A stretch of DNA of 64,000 bases from Klebsiella pneumoniae (GCA_945861635.1 CAMAWH010000001.1:1-64000), one strand, 5' to 3'; numbered from the stretch's first letter, positions 1 to 9,834 are shown. Program-made: numbers and translations. The notes: generated from the letters alone by a model not told the origin.

Positions 1-96
1 GGCCGCGGCCTAGGCACCAACAACCTCCCGGATCCGTAGCCGCCTTCGCCGGACCATCGGCGCGAATCGGCGCGGTACGCGATACGCTGCGAGGGC

Positions 97-1158
97 ATGC
101 TCGACCTGCGCCCCCGCATCCTGTCGGTCGGAACGGCGAACCCGCCGACGCGCTATCGTCAGGAAGAACTGCTCGACCGGTTTTCGGTCACGGACGCCCG
201 AATCCGCTCGCTGTTCACGTCCAGCCACATCCGCACACGGCACCTGTACCTGCCAGTGGCGCTCCCCGGCGGCGGCCCGACCCCGGAAACGCAAGGCGAA
301 CTTCTCCAAAAGCATAGGAACGGCTGCAAAGAGGTCGCGCCCGTCGCGGTCACGCGGTGCCTTGAGGACGCCGGACTCGGCGTGGCAGACATCGACTATT
401 TGTGTTGCATCACGTCCACCGGTTGGCTGACGCCGGGCTTGACCGCCATCTTGATTCGGGAAATGGGGTTTCGAGAAGATTGTTCGCGCGTCGACATCGT
501 AGGAATGGGGTGCAACGCAGGGTTGAACGGACTCAATCCGGTAGCCGCCTGGGCCATGGCCCACCCCGGAAAAAATGCGTTGATGGTCTGTATCGAGATC
601 TGCTCGGCCGCATACGTCTTCGACATGACGATGCGCACCGCTATCGTAAACTCGTTGTTTGGTGACGGAGTCGCCGCGGTCCTCGTCCGCGCATCCGAGC
701 GAGATGAGCGGCAGTTTGCCCCCAAGATTCTGGGTTTCGACAGCCACATCATCCCCTCCGCCATCGACGCAATGCGCTTCGATTGGGACGATGAGAACGG
801 AAAATATAGTTTCTTTCTCAACCGTGATATCCCGTATGTCGTTGGCGCCAACGCGGAGAAGCCGCTCACGCGTCTGCTCGATGCGCACGGACTCAAACGG
901 CGGCATATTTCCCACTGGGTTGTGCACAGCGGCGGCAAGAAGGTCGTAGACGCCATCAAATATAATATCGGAATTTCCGAATACGACGTGCGCCACACCC
1001 ACTCCGTCCTGCGCGACTTCGGCAACTTGTCGAGCGGCTCGTTCCTGTTCAGCTTCCAGCGGCTCGTCAAAGAAGGCAAAGTACGCCGGGGAGACTACGG
1101 CGTGCTCATGACGATGGGCCCTGGATCCACCATCGAAACCGCGCTCATCCGCTGGTAG
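97..1158 (+). CDS. dpgA: Type III polyketide synthase, DpgA-like (3,5-dihydroxyphenylacetyl-CoA synthase family)
   Basis: This 353-residue protein has the chalcone-synthase fold pattern. The catalytic triad is visible: Cys139 in GMGCNAG, His277 in HWVVHSGG and Asn310 in FGNLSSGS. The N-terminus (PRILSVGTANPPTRY) resembles DpgA, which condenses four malonyl-CoA into 3,5-dihydroxyphenylacetyl-CoA, the precursor of dihydroxyphenylglycine in glycopeptide antibiotics. The ATG at 97 follows a GAGGG ribosome site at 91-95. The crotonase starts nine bases after the stop, as expected for the Dpg pathway, where crotonase-like DpgB and DpgD assist DpgA. No DpgC oxygenase lies downstream; it could lie left of the window. 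Family membership is confident, the exact product is inferred, and another resorcinolic or pyrone product is possible. Confidence 0.85.
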   Translation: MLDLRPRILSVGTANPPTRYRQEELLDRFSVTDARIRSLFTSSHIRTRHLYLPVALPGGGPTPETQGELLQKHRNGCKEVAPVAVTRCLEDAGLGVADIDYLCCITSTGWLTPGLTAILIREMGFREDCSRVDIVGMGCNAGLNGLNPVAAWAMAHPGKNALMVCIEICSAAYVFDMTMRTAIVNSLFGDGVAAVLVRASERDERQFAPKILGFDSHIIPSAIDAMRFDWDDENGKYSFFLNRDIPYVVGANAEKPLTRLLDAHGLKRRHISHWVVHSGGKKVVDAIKYNIGISEYDVRHTHSVLRDFGNLSSGSFLFSFQRLVKEGKVRRGDYGVLMTMGPGSTIETALIRW

Positions 1159-1166
1159 GAGAACTC

Positions 1167-1886
1167 ATGTACGAAACGCTTGGCTTCGAGGAAAATGGTG
1201 ACATCGCAACGGTGACGCTACGCCGTCCGCGAATCAACATCAAGCAGATTCGCGAGTTGGAGCGCCTATGCGATCACCTGGAGGACGTTTCGCAGGTCAA
1301 GGCCGTCGTGTTTCGCGGCCATAGTGAAGGCATCGATTTCACCGACTTCGATCCCAAGGAACCGCTCGATATCCACGGATTCAACAAGTGGGAAAAACTG
1401 GTCCAACGCGTGGAGAGATTGCCAAAGGTGACCGTGGCCTTGATCGACGGGCCCTGCGCCGGCGGTGGTTTCCAGCTCATGCTGGTGACGGACCAGCGGA
1501 TTTGCACGCCGGACACGACGTTCACTCTTCCGGAAGTGCGGATGGGATTTCTGCCCGGAATGGCGACGTATCGACTGGGAAAATATATCGGCCTCGGGCA
1601 TGCGAAGCGGCTGATCATGACCGGCGCCGCCCTCGGCGCCGCAGAGGCGCTCCGACTGGGCATTGTGGATGGTGTGGACGCCGACCTCGACGCCGCGCTC
1701 ACCCGCACCCTCGCCAGCTTTGGTCCGATGCACACCGTGGCCTTCACGTTGGCGCGGCGACTGCTGCTTGAGAGTTACAGCACCGAGTACGAAGATGCCA
1801 TCGGTAACTTTCTCGCGGCCCAACACCGCGCGATCAGCCAAACGGCGTTTCTCGACACGCTCAAAAAGGAGCACGGTCGGCGTTGA
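1167..1886 (+). CDS. Enoyl-CoA hydratase/isomerase family protein (DpgB/DpgD-like crotonase)
   Basis: A 239-residue crotonase-fold protein. The two oxyanion-hole segments are visible, GHSEGID near residues 51-57 and GPCAGGG near 95-101. The first catalytic Glu of enoyl-CoA hydratase, in the GGGxEL segment, is Gln here (GGGFQL), while the second Glu is kept in LPEVRMG. It may therefore be a dehydrating or thioester-handling relative rather than a standard beta-oxidation hydratase. An AGGAG site at 1157-1161 overlaps the stop of the polyketide synthase gene, so the two genes are probably co-translated. Beside a DpgA-like synthase the natural reading is an aromatising or dehydrating helper like DpgB or DpgD; this is inferred from context. 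Confidence 0.8.
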   Translation: MYETLGFEENGDIATVTLRRPRINIKQIRELERLCDHLEDVSQVKAVVFRGHSEGIDFTDFDPKEPLDIHGFNKWEKLVQRVERLPKVTVALIDGPCAGGGFQLMLVTDQRICTPDTTFTLPEVRMGFLPGMATYRLGKYIGLGHAKRLIMTGAALGAAEALRLGIVDGVDADLDAALTRTLASFGPMHTVAFTLARRLLLESYSTEYEDAIGNFLAAQHRAISQTAFLDTLKKEHGRR

Positions 1887-2551
1887 TCACCCCGTTTCCC
1901 GTTGATCCGGACGTACTCGCCCGCATCCGCCCCATTCAATACCGAGACGCCGCGCGCGTAGCCGAGCTGCACGAAGCGGCGATGGGCACCAGTCTGTGGG
2001 CGCGTCTGGGTCGTCCATTTTTAACCGAGATCTACAAAGCATTGGTGGACAGCCCGTTCTTCATCGGCTTCGTCTTTATTGAAGACGGTGAGATCGGCGG
2101 ATTTATCGCGGGAAGTATCAACACATCCGAAATGTATCGGGATGTATTGCGTCGACGCAGCATGTTCGTCGCCCCAGTGGCGCTCGCGGGTTTGGCCCGC
2201 AGCCCCCGTGTTGCCGGGCAGCTGCTTGAAACATTCCGATACTTTTCAGTGTCGGGCGCGTCGGGCGTGTCGGCAGAGAGTCTGTTCTGCAGTTTTGTTC
2301 CTGGGCTGCGGGGCAAACGTGTCAGTGGCCACATCAACAAGGTGTTGTTCGACGAGTTGCTCGCGCGCGGGGAGAGTTCGGTGAAGGTCACGACAGAGGT
2401 GGCCAACGAGGGTGCGAATCGCCAACTGTTGAGCTGGGGATTCGAGGACCGCGGGCGGTTCCGGTTCTACGGAAAGGACATGGTCACCTACGTGCTGAAC
2501 CTCACGACCTGCCCACGTGTCGAAGCGGTTTCACGGCATCCGGCGGTATGA
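1883..2551 (+). CDS. GNAT-family N-acetyltransferase
   Basis: A 222-residue protein starting at a TTG that overlaps the previous stop (TTGA at 1883-1886), so it is translationally coupled to the crotonase gene. The N-terminus (IRPIQYRDAARVAELH) and the C-terminal block, in which VTTEVANEGANRQLLSWGF gives the acetyl-CoA-binding helix and the 'N...GF' element, are typical of GNAT acetyltransferases. The middle (SFVPGLRGKRVSGHINKVLF) corresponds to the pyrophosphate-binding loop, although the classical R/Q-x-x-G-x-G/A is only loosely kept. The substrate cannot be read from sequence. Position in the polyketide operon suggests acylation of the pathway product or of an amine attached to it. Confidence 0.7.
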   Translation: MITPFPVDPDVLARIRPIQYRDAARVAELHEAAMGTSLWARLGRPFLTEIYKALVDSPFFIGFVFIEDGEIGGFIAGSINTSEMYRDVLRRRSMFVAPVALAGLARSPRVAGQLLETFRYFSVSGASGVSAESLFCSFVPGLRGKRVSGHINKVLFDELLARGESSVKVTTEVANEGANRQLLSWGFEDRGRFRFYGKDMVTYVLNLTTCPRVEAVSRHPAV

Positions 2552-2584
2552 TGGTCGCCAACGACGCGCGCAGGTGAGTTCCGC

Positions 2585-3052
2585 ATGACGCCTTTTCATT
2601 TTCGTGATCGCTTGAAGGGCCTGCTGGGTCGCAAGCCGACCGAGGCAGAAACGCCGGCACGGACCGCCGCCGTGGAGCCCGCGGTCGCGCCCGTTTCTAC
2701 ACCGACGCCCGTCGCGGCGGCAGCCCCCGCATCGACCCCCGCATCGCCGACGCCGCCCGCCGACGACGACGAAACACGCTCCCCGGACGAAGAAAAGCAG
2801 CATCGTCACTGGCTACGCACACGGAAAGGCATGCTCACCTGGTTGGTTGAGCACGGCGGCACGGCAACGATGGCTGACATGCACGAACGCAGCGAAAAGA
2901 AGTTCTTCGTGGCGCACCGCGGGTTCTCCCGATTGATGGAGGAATTCACGGAAGAGGGTCTGGTCGAGTACACCGCCACCACCGGTTTGGTTGTGCTGAC
3001 CGACGCCGGACGCGTCGCACACCATGCCGCAAAGGAAGCGGCGGCGAACTGA
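2585..3052 (+). CDS. Hypothetical protein with Pro/Ala-rich linker and winged-helix-like C-terminus
   Basis: A 155-residue protein with three parts: a basic N-terminus (residues 1-20), a Pro/Ala/Thr-rich low-complexity stretch (about 20-65), and a compact alpha/beta C-terminus (about 72-155). The C-terminus (HGGTATMADMHERSEKKFF, FTEEGLVEYTATTGLVVLTDAG) looks like a small winged-helix unit with a beta-wing, but I cannot name a family. An AGGTGAG ribosome site at 2572-2578 supports the ATG. The gene is the last in the plus-strand group and converges on the hydrolase gene with only eight bases between. A role in protein or DNA interaction is possible and not shown. Confidence 0.55.
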   Translation: MTPFHFRDRLKGLLGRKPTEAETPARTAAVEPAVAPVSTPTPVAAAAPASTPASPTPPADDDETRSPDEEKQHRHWLRTRKGMLTWLVEHGGTATMADMHERSEKKFFVAHRGFSRLMEEFTEEGLVEYTATTGLVVLTDAGRVAHHAAKEAAAN

Positions 3053-3060
3053 CCCCTTTC

Positions 3061-3909
3061 TTATTTTCCGTGCGGCAGGGCGGCCGCCACAATCGCGGCC
3101 GCCAGCCGGCGCGGGTGATCCAACTGCGGACAGTGCCCGAACCCGTCTGGTTCCTCCACATTCGGAAGGTGTTCCTTCCAGAAACTCAACGCACCGGCGG
3201 GCATGATGCGCTCTGCCCGTCCCCACCAGACCACGGTCGGCACTCGAAGCGTTGCCAGGATCTCCGCGTTGAGCAAGTGTTCCGAGCGGAACGTCGCGAT
3301 GAACGCGCGCATCCACGGGCGAGCAAATATTCTGGCCACGCCCGGCGCGATTAGACCAGCAAACCACGGCGGCCGCGTATACAAACGGCCGACGAAATCA
3401 ACCGCTTTCTGGCGGGACGACAAATCAAACGTCAGCAGAAATTCGGTAAACTCCGCCCGATTCATCGGCGCACCTGCCGGAGAGCACAACAACAACGTCC
3501 GGACCTTCTCCGGCCTCACAAGCGCATACTGCAGCGCAAACGCGCCGCCCATCGAGTTGCCAAACACCACCGCCGGCTCTGTCAGTTCGGCATCCAGCGC
3601 TTCCGCCATCGCAGCAAAAACACCTTCTGGGGTCGGATCAACCAAGTCATCGGAAAATCCGTGGCCAAGGTGATCGGGCGCAAGAATGCGACCGAAATGG
3701 TGGCGTAATCGAAGCATGAGCGGCCAGAAGTGCGTTGCGCCGGCGCCGATTCCATGCAGTAGAACAAGCGTAGGCGCCCCGGATTTTCCGGGAATATCGT
3801 ATAAGTGCATTCGTCCGAGGGAGCCTTCGAACCAACGCACCTGGGCGCCGCGGAACTGCAAGTATGCGCGCAGGGCGCGGTCAACGTGGTGCAGAAATTC
3901 CATTCTCAA
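3061..3909 (-). CDS. Alpha/beta-fold hydrolase
   Basis: A 282-residue cytosolic hydrolase. The oxyanion HG is at residues 52-53 (LLHGIGAGATHF), the DHLGHG strand follows, and the nucleophile elbow GNSMGG places Ser119 as the nucleophile. The C-terminal GFGHCPQLDHP supplies the catalytic His, and the acidic residue is probably in the WWGRAERIMP region. The TTG at 3909 overlaps the upstream stop as TTGA; an ATG two codons in, at 3903, is an equally good start. The gene is coupled to the FAD amine oxidase gene upstream. The substrate is unknown; the family includes C-C hydrolases, lactonases and esterases. Confidence 0.75.
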   Translation of the reverse strand: MRMEFLHHVDRALRAYLQFRGAQVRWFEGSLGRMHLYDIPGKSGAPTLVLLHGIGAGATHFWPLMLRLRHHFGRILAPDHLGHGFSDDLVDPTPEGVFAAMAEALDAELTEPAVVFGNSMGGAFALQYALVRPEKVRTLLLCSPAGAPMNRAEFTEFLLTFDLSSRQKAVDFVGRLYTRPPWFAGLIAPGVARIFARPWMRAFIATFRSEHLLNAEILATLRVPTVVWWGRAERIMPAGALSFWKEHLPNVEEPDGFGHCPQLDHPRRLAAAIVAAALPHGK

Positions 3910-5129
3910 ATCACCATCCCTTCGCCGCGACCGAAGGTTCGACCTATAGAAAAACGAGTAATTGGAACGACCTGGCCGAGCACCTCCACGGTTCCAATAT
4001 CGCGCCCCGCCTCCGCCAACGCCGCGCCGATGAGCGCCGTGAACGGTCCAAACATTGCGCCGTGTCCCGAAAATCCCGCCAAGCGAATCAGGTTGGGTCG
4101 GAACCCATCAAAACCGAGAAAGGGATTATGGTCAGGCGTCGTAGCGTAATATCCGCTGGTCGTCGCCGTGATTCCGGCGAACTCCCCGAGCGGCGGCATG
4201 ACCTCTGCGAGTGACATCCATGCCTCGTACCCATGCGATTCGACGCCCGTCTTGTGGAAGAAAGCGGGTTCGATCCGATCCTGATCTTCCCACGAAAATT
4301 CCGGCTCCGGCTGCGCGTCGTGCGCCCAACCCATCATGAGCGTCTCCGAATTCTCGGGACGGCAATATGCGCCGCTTGGCGAGATGGTGAGCGGCATGCG
4401 GGCCAGATCCGTGCCCGACAGGGAACCGGCACGCTCGACCATCCACAAATACCGTTTGAGTGGCGAAATCGGCAGGTCCGACGCACCGAGGAGGCGCCCC
4501 AGCCGCGGCGACCACGCGTTCGTGGCATCGATAAAAATATCCGCAGAAAACGACCCTCGCGTCGTTTGGACGCAGTCCAGCGGCCCTTCCTGCCTGGCTT
4601 CACACCCGGTCACCTCGGCGTTCTGGACCAGCACGGCGCCGGCGCGAACCGCCGACGCCATCGCTTCCGCATACACGACGTCGGGGCGCAGAAACCCGTC
4701 AGACGGACAAAATGTACCGCCAAGAACGGTCAGGCCGTCTACGAACGGAAAGCGCGCAACGAGGTCACGGGCATCCAACGCCTCGACCTCTGCCAATCCC
4801 GCGGCCCGTTGCATCGCAACTCGGGCGCGCGCGGTCTCCCATGCCTCGGTAAGCGCGTGAAGAAACAAATAGCCATTTTGCACAATCGGCGTCGTTGCCC
4901 CTCCGACTTCGTGCGTAAAACGACGGTAATAGTCCACCGAATATCGCATCCCGACGACCGTTTCCGGGATGGAAAACTGCTGCCGAATTCCTGCCGCCGT
5001 GCGACTCGACGACCCGGCGCCAAGGTGCCGCGCCTCGACGACCGTGACGCCCCAGCCCGCACGCGCCAATCGGTGCGCCGTCAGCGCACCCGTGATTCCG
5101 GCTCCGATAATGAGGGCACGCCGCGCCAT
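3906..5129 (-). CDS. FAD-dependent amine oxidoreductase (DAO family, sarcosine/glycine oxidase type)
   Basis: A 407-residue flavoprotein. The Rossmann dinucleotide motif (GAGITG at residues 9-14, then VVEARHLGAGSSSRTAAGI) is followed by a mixed substrate domain, and the protein ends with the second FAD-contact region (SGYYATTPDHNPFLGF, LAGFSGHGAMFGPFTA). This is the layout of the D-amino-acid-oxidase superfamily, which includes sarcosine oxidase beta, glycine oxidase and N-methyl amino acid oxidases. Such enzymes oxidise a C-N bond of an amino acid or secondary amine. The downstream hydrolase overlaps it by four bases, so the two probably act in one catabolic step pair. The substrate is not determinable. 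Confidence 0.82.
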   Translation of the reverse strand: MARRALIIGAGITGALTAHRLARAGWGVTVVEARHLGAGSSSRTAAGIRQQFSIPETVVGMRYSVDYYRRFTHEVGGATTPIVQNGYLFLHALTEAWETARARVAMQRAAGLAEVEALDARDLVARFPFVDGLTVLGGTFCPSDGFLRPDVVYAEAMASAVRAGAVLVQNAEVTGCEARQEGPLDCVQTTRGSFSADIFIDATNAWSPRLGRLLGASDLPISPLKRYLWMVERAGSLSGTDLARMPLTISPSGAYCRPENSETLMMGWAHDAQPEPEFSWEDQDRIEPAFFHKTGVESHGYEAWMSLAEVMPPLGEFAGITATTSGYYATTPDHNPFLGFDGFRPNLIRLAGFSGHGAMFGPFTALIGAALAEAGRDIGTVEVLGQVVPITRFSIGRTFGRGEGMVI

Positions 5130-5185
5130 GGGGACTCGGCCTAACCCATCGCCCTGCGCCCGAGGCGGGCCTGCGCTACGCTCTG

Positions 5186-5692
5186 ATGCTCATGCCTTCC
5201 GCGCGTCAGTTCGTGTTTTTGACCACCCTCTGGGCCGTCATGGCGTGGCTTACGACGGCGGTCTGGGCCGTCAAGGCACAGGACGCGGCGTTTGCGGACG
5301 CGTTGACGCGGTACTACACCGTCCGCTCCCCCTTCGTGGGGGCGATCGCCGGCGGCCTGTGGGCACCCGTGCTTTGCGCCGGCTACCTGCCGGGGCGGGC
5401 GGGAGCGATGGTCGGTCGCCGGGCTGGATTGGCGGTGGAACGCCGAACGAGGGCGATTTTCCGAATCGTACAGGGCGCAGTGACCGGTCAGGTGGTCGGC
5501 GCAAGTGCCACTGTGCTGCTTTTGCTCATCTGGCCGAATGACATGCAGAACACCCGTTGGGACGCCTTCAAGTGGGGATTCGTCTTCTGGCGGCTGTATT
5601 GGTACCTGTTCATTCCCGCCGGAGCCCTGGCGGGAATCCTCAGCGTCTGGATTGCGGTCGCGCTCCCGCACCGCACGGCGGTGCCCGGGTGA
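5186..5692 (+). CDS. Hypothetical membrane protein, four predicted TM segments
   Basis: A 168-residue protein with hydrophobic segments near residues 8-28, 52-68, 98-118 and 137-160, and a basic cytosolic loop (GRRAGLAVERRTRAIFR) between the second and third. I recognise no family. Its stop overlaps the GTG start of gpmI (GTGA at 5689-5692), so translation of the mutase is coupled to it. The divergent FAD oxidase gene begins 56 bases away, so a promoter for this group could lie in 5130-5185, although no clear box is seen. The function is unknown. Confidence 0.6.
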   Translation: MLMPSARQFVFLTTLWAVMAWLTTAVWAVKAQDAAFADALTRYYTVRSPFVGAIAGGLWAPVLCAGYLPGRAGAMVGRRAGLAVERRTRAIFRIVQGAVTGQVVGASATVLLLLIWPNDMQNTRWDAFKWGFVFWRLYWYLFIPAGALAGILSVWIAVALPHRTAVPG

Positions 5693-7302
5693 CGCTACAC
5701 CTTGACGAGCGGGGAGGCACCCCCTCCCGCCCAGTAGTCCTCTGCATTCTCGATGGTGTCGGGTGGGGCAGAAGAGACGATACGGACGCCGTCGCGGTTG
5801 CGCACACGCCTGCGCTCGACACCTTGCTTGCCACGGGCCCGAATCGGCTCCTGCGCGCGCACGGGTTCGCCGTCGGACTCGCCTCCGAAGCCGACATGGG
5901 CAATTCTGAAGTCGGCCACAACGCCATGGGTGCCGGGCGCATCATTGATCAGGGCGCGAAGCTCATCGACGCCGCGATTGCGACCGGAGACATTTTCAGG
6001 GGAGAAGCTTGGCAGCGCGCGATTTCCGGTGGCACGTTGCATCTGCTGGGACTGGTGTCCGATGGCAACGTCCACGCCCACGTGAAACATCTCCATGTAT
6101 TGATACGTCAGGCGGTATCCGCCGGCGTTCGGCGCATTCGGGTGCACGCCCTGACCGACGGCCGCGATGTGTCAGAGCGCTCCGCACTGCGGTGGATCAT
6201 CCCTCTGGAAGAAGATCTTTCCCGATACCCAGATGCATGTATCGCATCCGGTGGGGGTCGGATGGTCGTGACGATGGACCGGTACGGAGCGGACTGGAGC
6301 ATGGTGGATCGAGGTTGGCGGTGTCACGTCGAAGGAGAGGGCCGGCGCTTCTCGGACGCAACAACCGCGATCACCACGCTGTATGCAGAGGATCCCGATG
6401 TGAACGACCAGTGGCTGCCGGCGTTCGTGATCGAGCGCAACGGCGAGCCGGCCGGCCGCATGGAAAACGGGGATGCGGTGATCCTGTTCAACTTCCGTGG
6501 CGATCGCGCCATCGAAATCACGCGCGCCTTCGAGGACGAGGAGTTTTTGGTCTTCGCGCGCCATCGGCGGCCCGACGTCCGTTTCGCCGGGATGATGCAA
6601 TACGACGGGGATCTCAAGTTGCCGCGGCATTTCCTCGTGGCACCCCCCGTGATTGACCGAACGGTCGGGCATTATCTGGCCGCGAATGGCCGCCGTACAT
6701 TTGCAATCGCGGAAACGCAGAAATTCGGGCACGTGACCTATTTCTTCAACGGCAATCGATCGGGGACGTTGGATGCCTCGCTCGAGCGCTACGAAGAAAT
6801 TCAATCGGACCGAATTCCGTTCGACGAAGCGCCCGCCATGAAGGCACGTGAGGTGACGGCTCGGGCGTGCCAGGTGATACGAAACGGAGGCTTCGATCAT
6901 ATTCGCATCAACCTGGCGAACGGCGACATGGTGGGCCACACGGGAAACTTTTCGGCGACCGTCCAAGCGATCGAAGTCGTCGATGAATGTGTCGCCGAAT
7001 TGGTCGCCGCGTGCCGAGCTGGCAACGCCATTCTTCTGGTGACGGCGGACCACGGAAATGCCGATGAAATGTTCGAGCTGGACAAGTCGGGACGTCCCAT
7101 CGTGGAAAACACGAAGACAAAGGTGCGGACAAGTCACACGCTGAACCCGGTACCTTTCCTGCTGATGGACCCGGAGGCCCGCTGGACGCTGGCGGATGTT
7201 CCCGACGCAGGAATCGCGAATATTGGCGGCACCGTGCTTCACCTCGCCGGGCTCTCCCTCCCCGAGGGATATCTGCCCTCTCTGGTGACCCATGTTGGTT
7301 GA
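5689..7302 (+). CDS. gpmI: 2,3-bisphosphoglycerate-independent phosphoglycerate mutase
   Basis: This enzyme interconverts 3- and 2-phosphoglycerate in glycolysis and gluconeogenesis, using two metal ions and a phosphoserine. The 537-residue length fits the family (about 510-540). The first metal-binding Asp22 lies in CILDGVGWG, the catalytic Ser73 in the conserved [15 protein letters not shown] block, and the later metal ligands in [10 protein letters not shown] (Asp454, His455) and the His near 483 ([10 protein letters not shown]). I chose the GTG at 5689 because it overlaps the upstream stop and leaves a normal N-terminus; the open frame runs back to 5557 but that part copies the upstream gene in another frame. 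The threonine aldolase gene overlaps its 3' end by 11 bases. Confidence 0.96.
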   Translation: MTLHLDERGGTPSRPVVLCILDGVGWGRRDDTDAVAVAHTPALDTLLATGPNRLLRAHGFAVGLASEADMGNSEVGHNAMGAGRIIDQGAKLIDAAIATGDIFRGEAWQRAISGGTLHLLGLVSDGNVHAHVKHLHVLIRQAVSAGVRRIRVHALTDGRDVSERSALRWIIPLEEDLSRYPDACIASGGGRMVVTMDRYGADWSMVDRGWRCHVEGEGRRFSDATTAITTLYAEDPDVNDQWLPAFVIERNGEPAGRMENGDAVILFNFRGDRAIEITRAFEDEEFLVFARHRRPDVRFAGMMQYDGDLKLPRHFLVAPPVIDRTVGHYLAANGRRTFAIAETQKFGHVTYFFNGNRSGTLDASLERYEEIQSDRIPFDEAPAMKAREVTARACQVIRNGGFDHIRINLANGDMVGHTGNFSATVQAIEVVDECVAELVAACRAGNAILLVTADHGNADEMFELDKSGRPIVENTKTKVRTSHTLNPVPFLLMDPEARWTLADVPDAGIANIGGTVLHLAGLSLPEGYLPSLVTHVG

Positions 7303-8314
7303 TTTCCGGTCCGACACGCTGACGAAGCCGACGCCCGCGATGCGCGCGGCCATGGCCGCCGCCGACGTCGGAGACGACGTTTTCGGTGAGGATCCGACCA
7401 TCAATCGCCTCGAAGCCCGCGTCGCCGAGTTGTTGGGAAAGGATCGTGCATTATTCGTGCCCAGCGGTTCGATGGCCAACCAAATCGCCATTCGGTTGCT
7501 CACCCAACCGGGGGATGAAGTGGTGATGGAGGCGGACGCCCATCCATTCCACTACGAAGCCGGCGGCGCAGCTGTGATTTCCGGCGTGACGATTCGGCTG
7601 GTTCAAGGGCTGCGGGGAGTGTTGGACCCGGTGGCCGTGGCTGCGGCCGTACGGGCACCCAACGTCCACCACGCGCCCGCTGCAATGTTGAGCGTAGAAA
7701 ATACGTCCAACCGAGGCGGCGGCGCGATTACCTCCGTTTCGCGGTGTGCCCAACTCTGCACGGTAGCGCACGGAGCTGGGCTGCGGGCGCACCTGGACGG
7801 AGCGCGTTTGTGGAATGCTGCCGTCGCCACGCAAACCGCCATCGCCGAATTTGCGAACCCCTTCGATATTGTGAACGTTTGTTTCTCCAAGGGCCTCGGC
7901 GCGCCCATTGGTTCGATGCTCACGGGTCCGGCCGATCTGGTCGACCGCGGTCGGCGGATCCGCAAGATGCTCGGCGGCGGCATGCGTCAGGTGGGCATTC
8001 TCGGTGCAGCGTGCAACCACGCGCTGGACCACCACGTCGAACGCCTCGCGGACGATCACGCGCGCGCAAGCCGGTTGGCGGAAGGACTGATGTCCTGCGG
8101 GTACGCCGTCGAGGCCAACCCGGAAACCAATATCATTTATTTCCGCGTCCGGGACGCGTCCGCGTGCACCGCGCGCCTCGCGGAACGCGGCGTCCGCGCC
8201 ATCGCCCTCGCTGCGGATCGTGTGCGCCTCGTGACCCATCTCGATATCGACGATGACGGCGTCCGTTTTGCGCTGGGCGTTTTCGCTCAGTTACACCCGG
8301 GCACCGTGTTGTAG
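7292..8314 (+). CDS. ltaE: Low-specificity L-threonine aldolase
   Basis: A 340-residue fold-type I PLP enzyme that splits L-threonine or L-allo-threonine into glycine and acetaldehyde. Diagnostic pieces are the N-terminal [18 protein letters not shown], the [10 protein letters not shown] segment, His88 region HPFHYEAGG stacking on PLP, Asp169 in HLDGARLWN, and the Schiff-base Lys200 in CFSKGLGAP. The start overlaps the end of gpmI by 11 bases, so both are probably on one transcript. The 3' end overlaps the convergent VWA lipoprotein gene by 28 bases. Related beta-eliminating aldolases for phenylserine cannot be excluded. Confidence 0.92.
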   Translation: MLVDFRSDTLTKPTPAMRAAMAAADVGDDVFGEDPTINRLEARVAELLGKDRALFVPSGSMANQIAIRLLTQPGDEVVMEADAHPFHYEAGGAAVISGVTIRLVQGLRGVLDPVAVAAAVRAPNVHHAPAAMLSVENTSNRGGGAITSVSRCAQLCTVAHGAGLRAHLDGARLWNAAVATQTAIAEFANPFDIVNVCFSKGLGAPIGSMLTGPADLVDRGRRIRKMLGGGMRQVGILGAACNHALDHHVERLADDHARASRLAEGLMSCGYAVEANPETNIIYFRVRDASACTARLAERGVRAIALAADRVRLVTHLDIDDDGVRFALGVFAQLHPGTVL

Positions 8315-9834
8315 GTGGCCTCGACGCTTGCCCCCTCGGCCGGCGTGCTGGCGCCGTCGAAAACAATCGAGTTGGCCGACCCGTCGTAGGTCCAACCCGA
8401 CTTGGCCGTCTTGCCATTGACCTTGACGACGATGGTCGTCGGATCGGGCGTGCGCGAGAGGTCGAACGTGTTGACGACCACACTCGCATCCGCCAGCGCC
8501 TTTACGCTCGTGGCCCAATTCGAGCAAATCGAAAGAAACAGACCGCCGGTGGCGTTGACGGCCTCATAATATCCGGATCCGTAATCTGCCGAGTTTCCCT
8601 TGCTTGAACAACCCGACGGGTAGTCTCCGGCAATCGCGCTGAACTTGACGAGCGAGGCGTCCCCCTTCTTTCCGATGACGCGGTTGACCTCTTCGCTCCA
8701 GCTTTTCGGGCCCTGCTCGGGCTCGTCGCTGACCATGATGATGTGGAGCAGCGCATCCGGGCGAAGCAACTTCTCATTGCATTCGCCAAGATCGCTGTTG
8801 TCCACGCCCACGGACGTCACATGCAGCCCGGACTCCGTCCAATTGCCGCCGCCCTTCGTGACAGCGGCTTCGAATTTGGCCTCGTAGCCCGGTGTCGTGC
8901 TCATCAACAAACCCGAGTTGTTGCACCCATCGTCATCATTGATGACCTCGATGTGCCAGTCGGTCGTGTAGTTGTTCAGCTGTGAAATAAATCCAGAAAA
9001 GTTGGTCGCCAATGATTGTTGATCGTCGTCCATCGACCCCGACTGATCGACAAAGAATACAATATCTGCTGGCGGATCGGTGGGAACGTCCCAGGTATCG
9101 GTTTTCTCAGTCCCATATTCGCCACTGCCAGACACGTCCGTGGTCCGACTGCCGATGGGTTCGTTCGATTGGGCCACCAGCGCACCTGAAAACGATTTTT
9201 CGTCATCGGCGTAGAACGTGATTTGGACGTCCGCACCGACGCCAGGATCGAGAGTCAGCGGCAGCACGTTGGGATTGGTCAGTGAAAATTCGGCGCCACC
9301 ACTCATCGCCAAATCCCCGACCACCAGTTGGTCGGTCCCAACATTGGTCAGCTTGACGTCCATCGTCTTGCTGCATCCGACATATTCGGCGCCGAACACA
9401 ACCGGCGAAGGATTGACCTGCAGCTCCGGCACCAACCCCTGCCCGAGGAGATTCACCGTCACCTTCTTTTCGTCCTCATCGTCGGAGGCGACGATCGAGG
9501 TGGCGGTTTGGGCGTTCGCACCCTGCGGCGAGTAGGCAACCTCAATGTCGGTGGACGTTCCGCCGACCAGCGTTAACTCCGTTTCCGCCGTCAGAATCGT
9601 AAACCCGCCGCTTGCGCCGCCGATCGTGACGCCGCTGACGGTGAGGATGCTCTCTTCCGGACCGATATTCGACACCGTGAACATCGCCGTGCCGACTTCA
9701 CCCGAGCCGAGCGCGCCAAAATCCAGCTCTGCCGGCTCGACCAAAATATCGCCGACGCCGACGTCAACGTGCGCGGCCGCCTTGTTGAAATTCTGGTCGC
9801 TGCAGCCGGCGAGTAGAACGGCAAGAACGAACAT
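8287..9834 (-). CDS. Lipoprotein with choice-of-anchor/ASH-type domains and a von Willebrand factor A domain
   Basis: A 515-residue secreted protein. The ATG at 9834 gives a short signal peptide ending in a lipobox (VLLAGC), so it should be lipid-anchored in the envelope. Two Ig-like 'choice-of-anchor D' type domains follow ([16 protein letters not shown] and [16 protein letters not shown] are the hallmark first strands). A VWA domain starts near residue 260 with a canonical MIDAS (DQSGSM). The tail is rich in paired Cys. VWA-MIDAS domains bind protein ligands through a divalent metal, so an adhesion or surface-complex role is likely. The open frame extends 48 codons further upstream, but that part lies over an inverted repeat and has no signal peptide. 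Three-prime ends overlap with the aldolase gene. Confidence 0.82.
   Translation of the reverse strand: MFVLAVLLAGCSDQNFNKAAAHVDVGVGDILVEPAELDFGALGSGEVGTAMFTVSNIGPEESILTVSGVTIGGASGGFTILTAETELTLVGGTSTDIEVAYSPQGANAQTATSIVASDDEDEKKVTVNLLGQGLVPELQVNPSPVVFGAEYVGCSKTMDVKLTNVGTDQLVVGDLAMSGGAEFSLTNPNVLPLTLDPGVGADVQITFYADDEKSFSGALVAQSNEPIGSRTTDVSGSGEYGTEKTDTWDVPTDPPADIVFFVDQSGSMDDDQQSLATNFSGFISQLNNYTTDWHIEVINDDDGCNNSGLLMSTTPGYEAKFEAAVTKGGGNWTESGLHVTSVGVDNSDLGECNEKLLRPDALLHIIMVSDEPEQGPKSWSEEVNRVIGKKGDASLVKFSAIAGDYPSGCSSKGNSADYGSGYYEAVNATGGLFLSICSNWATSVKALADASVVVNTFDLSRTPDPTTIVVKVNGKTAKSGWTYDGSANSIVFDGASTPAEGASVEATYNTVPGCN

Noticed and set aside
10-1002. Long open frame on the minus strand under the type III polyketide synthase
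   Set aside because: It is antisense to a gene with a complete catalytic triad, its translation is low-complexity in Arg/Gly/Asp, and GC-rich codon bias produces such shadows on the opposite strand.
6172-7503. 443-codon minus-strand open frame
   Set aside because: It lies antisense to gpmI and ltaE, both with clear catalytic motifs, and shows no domain or sensible start.
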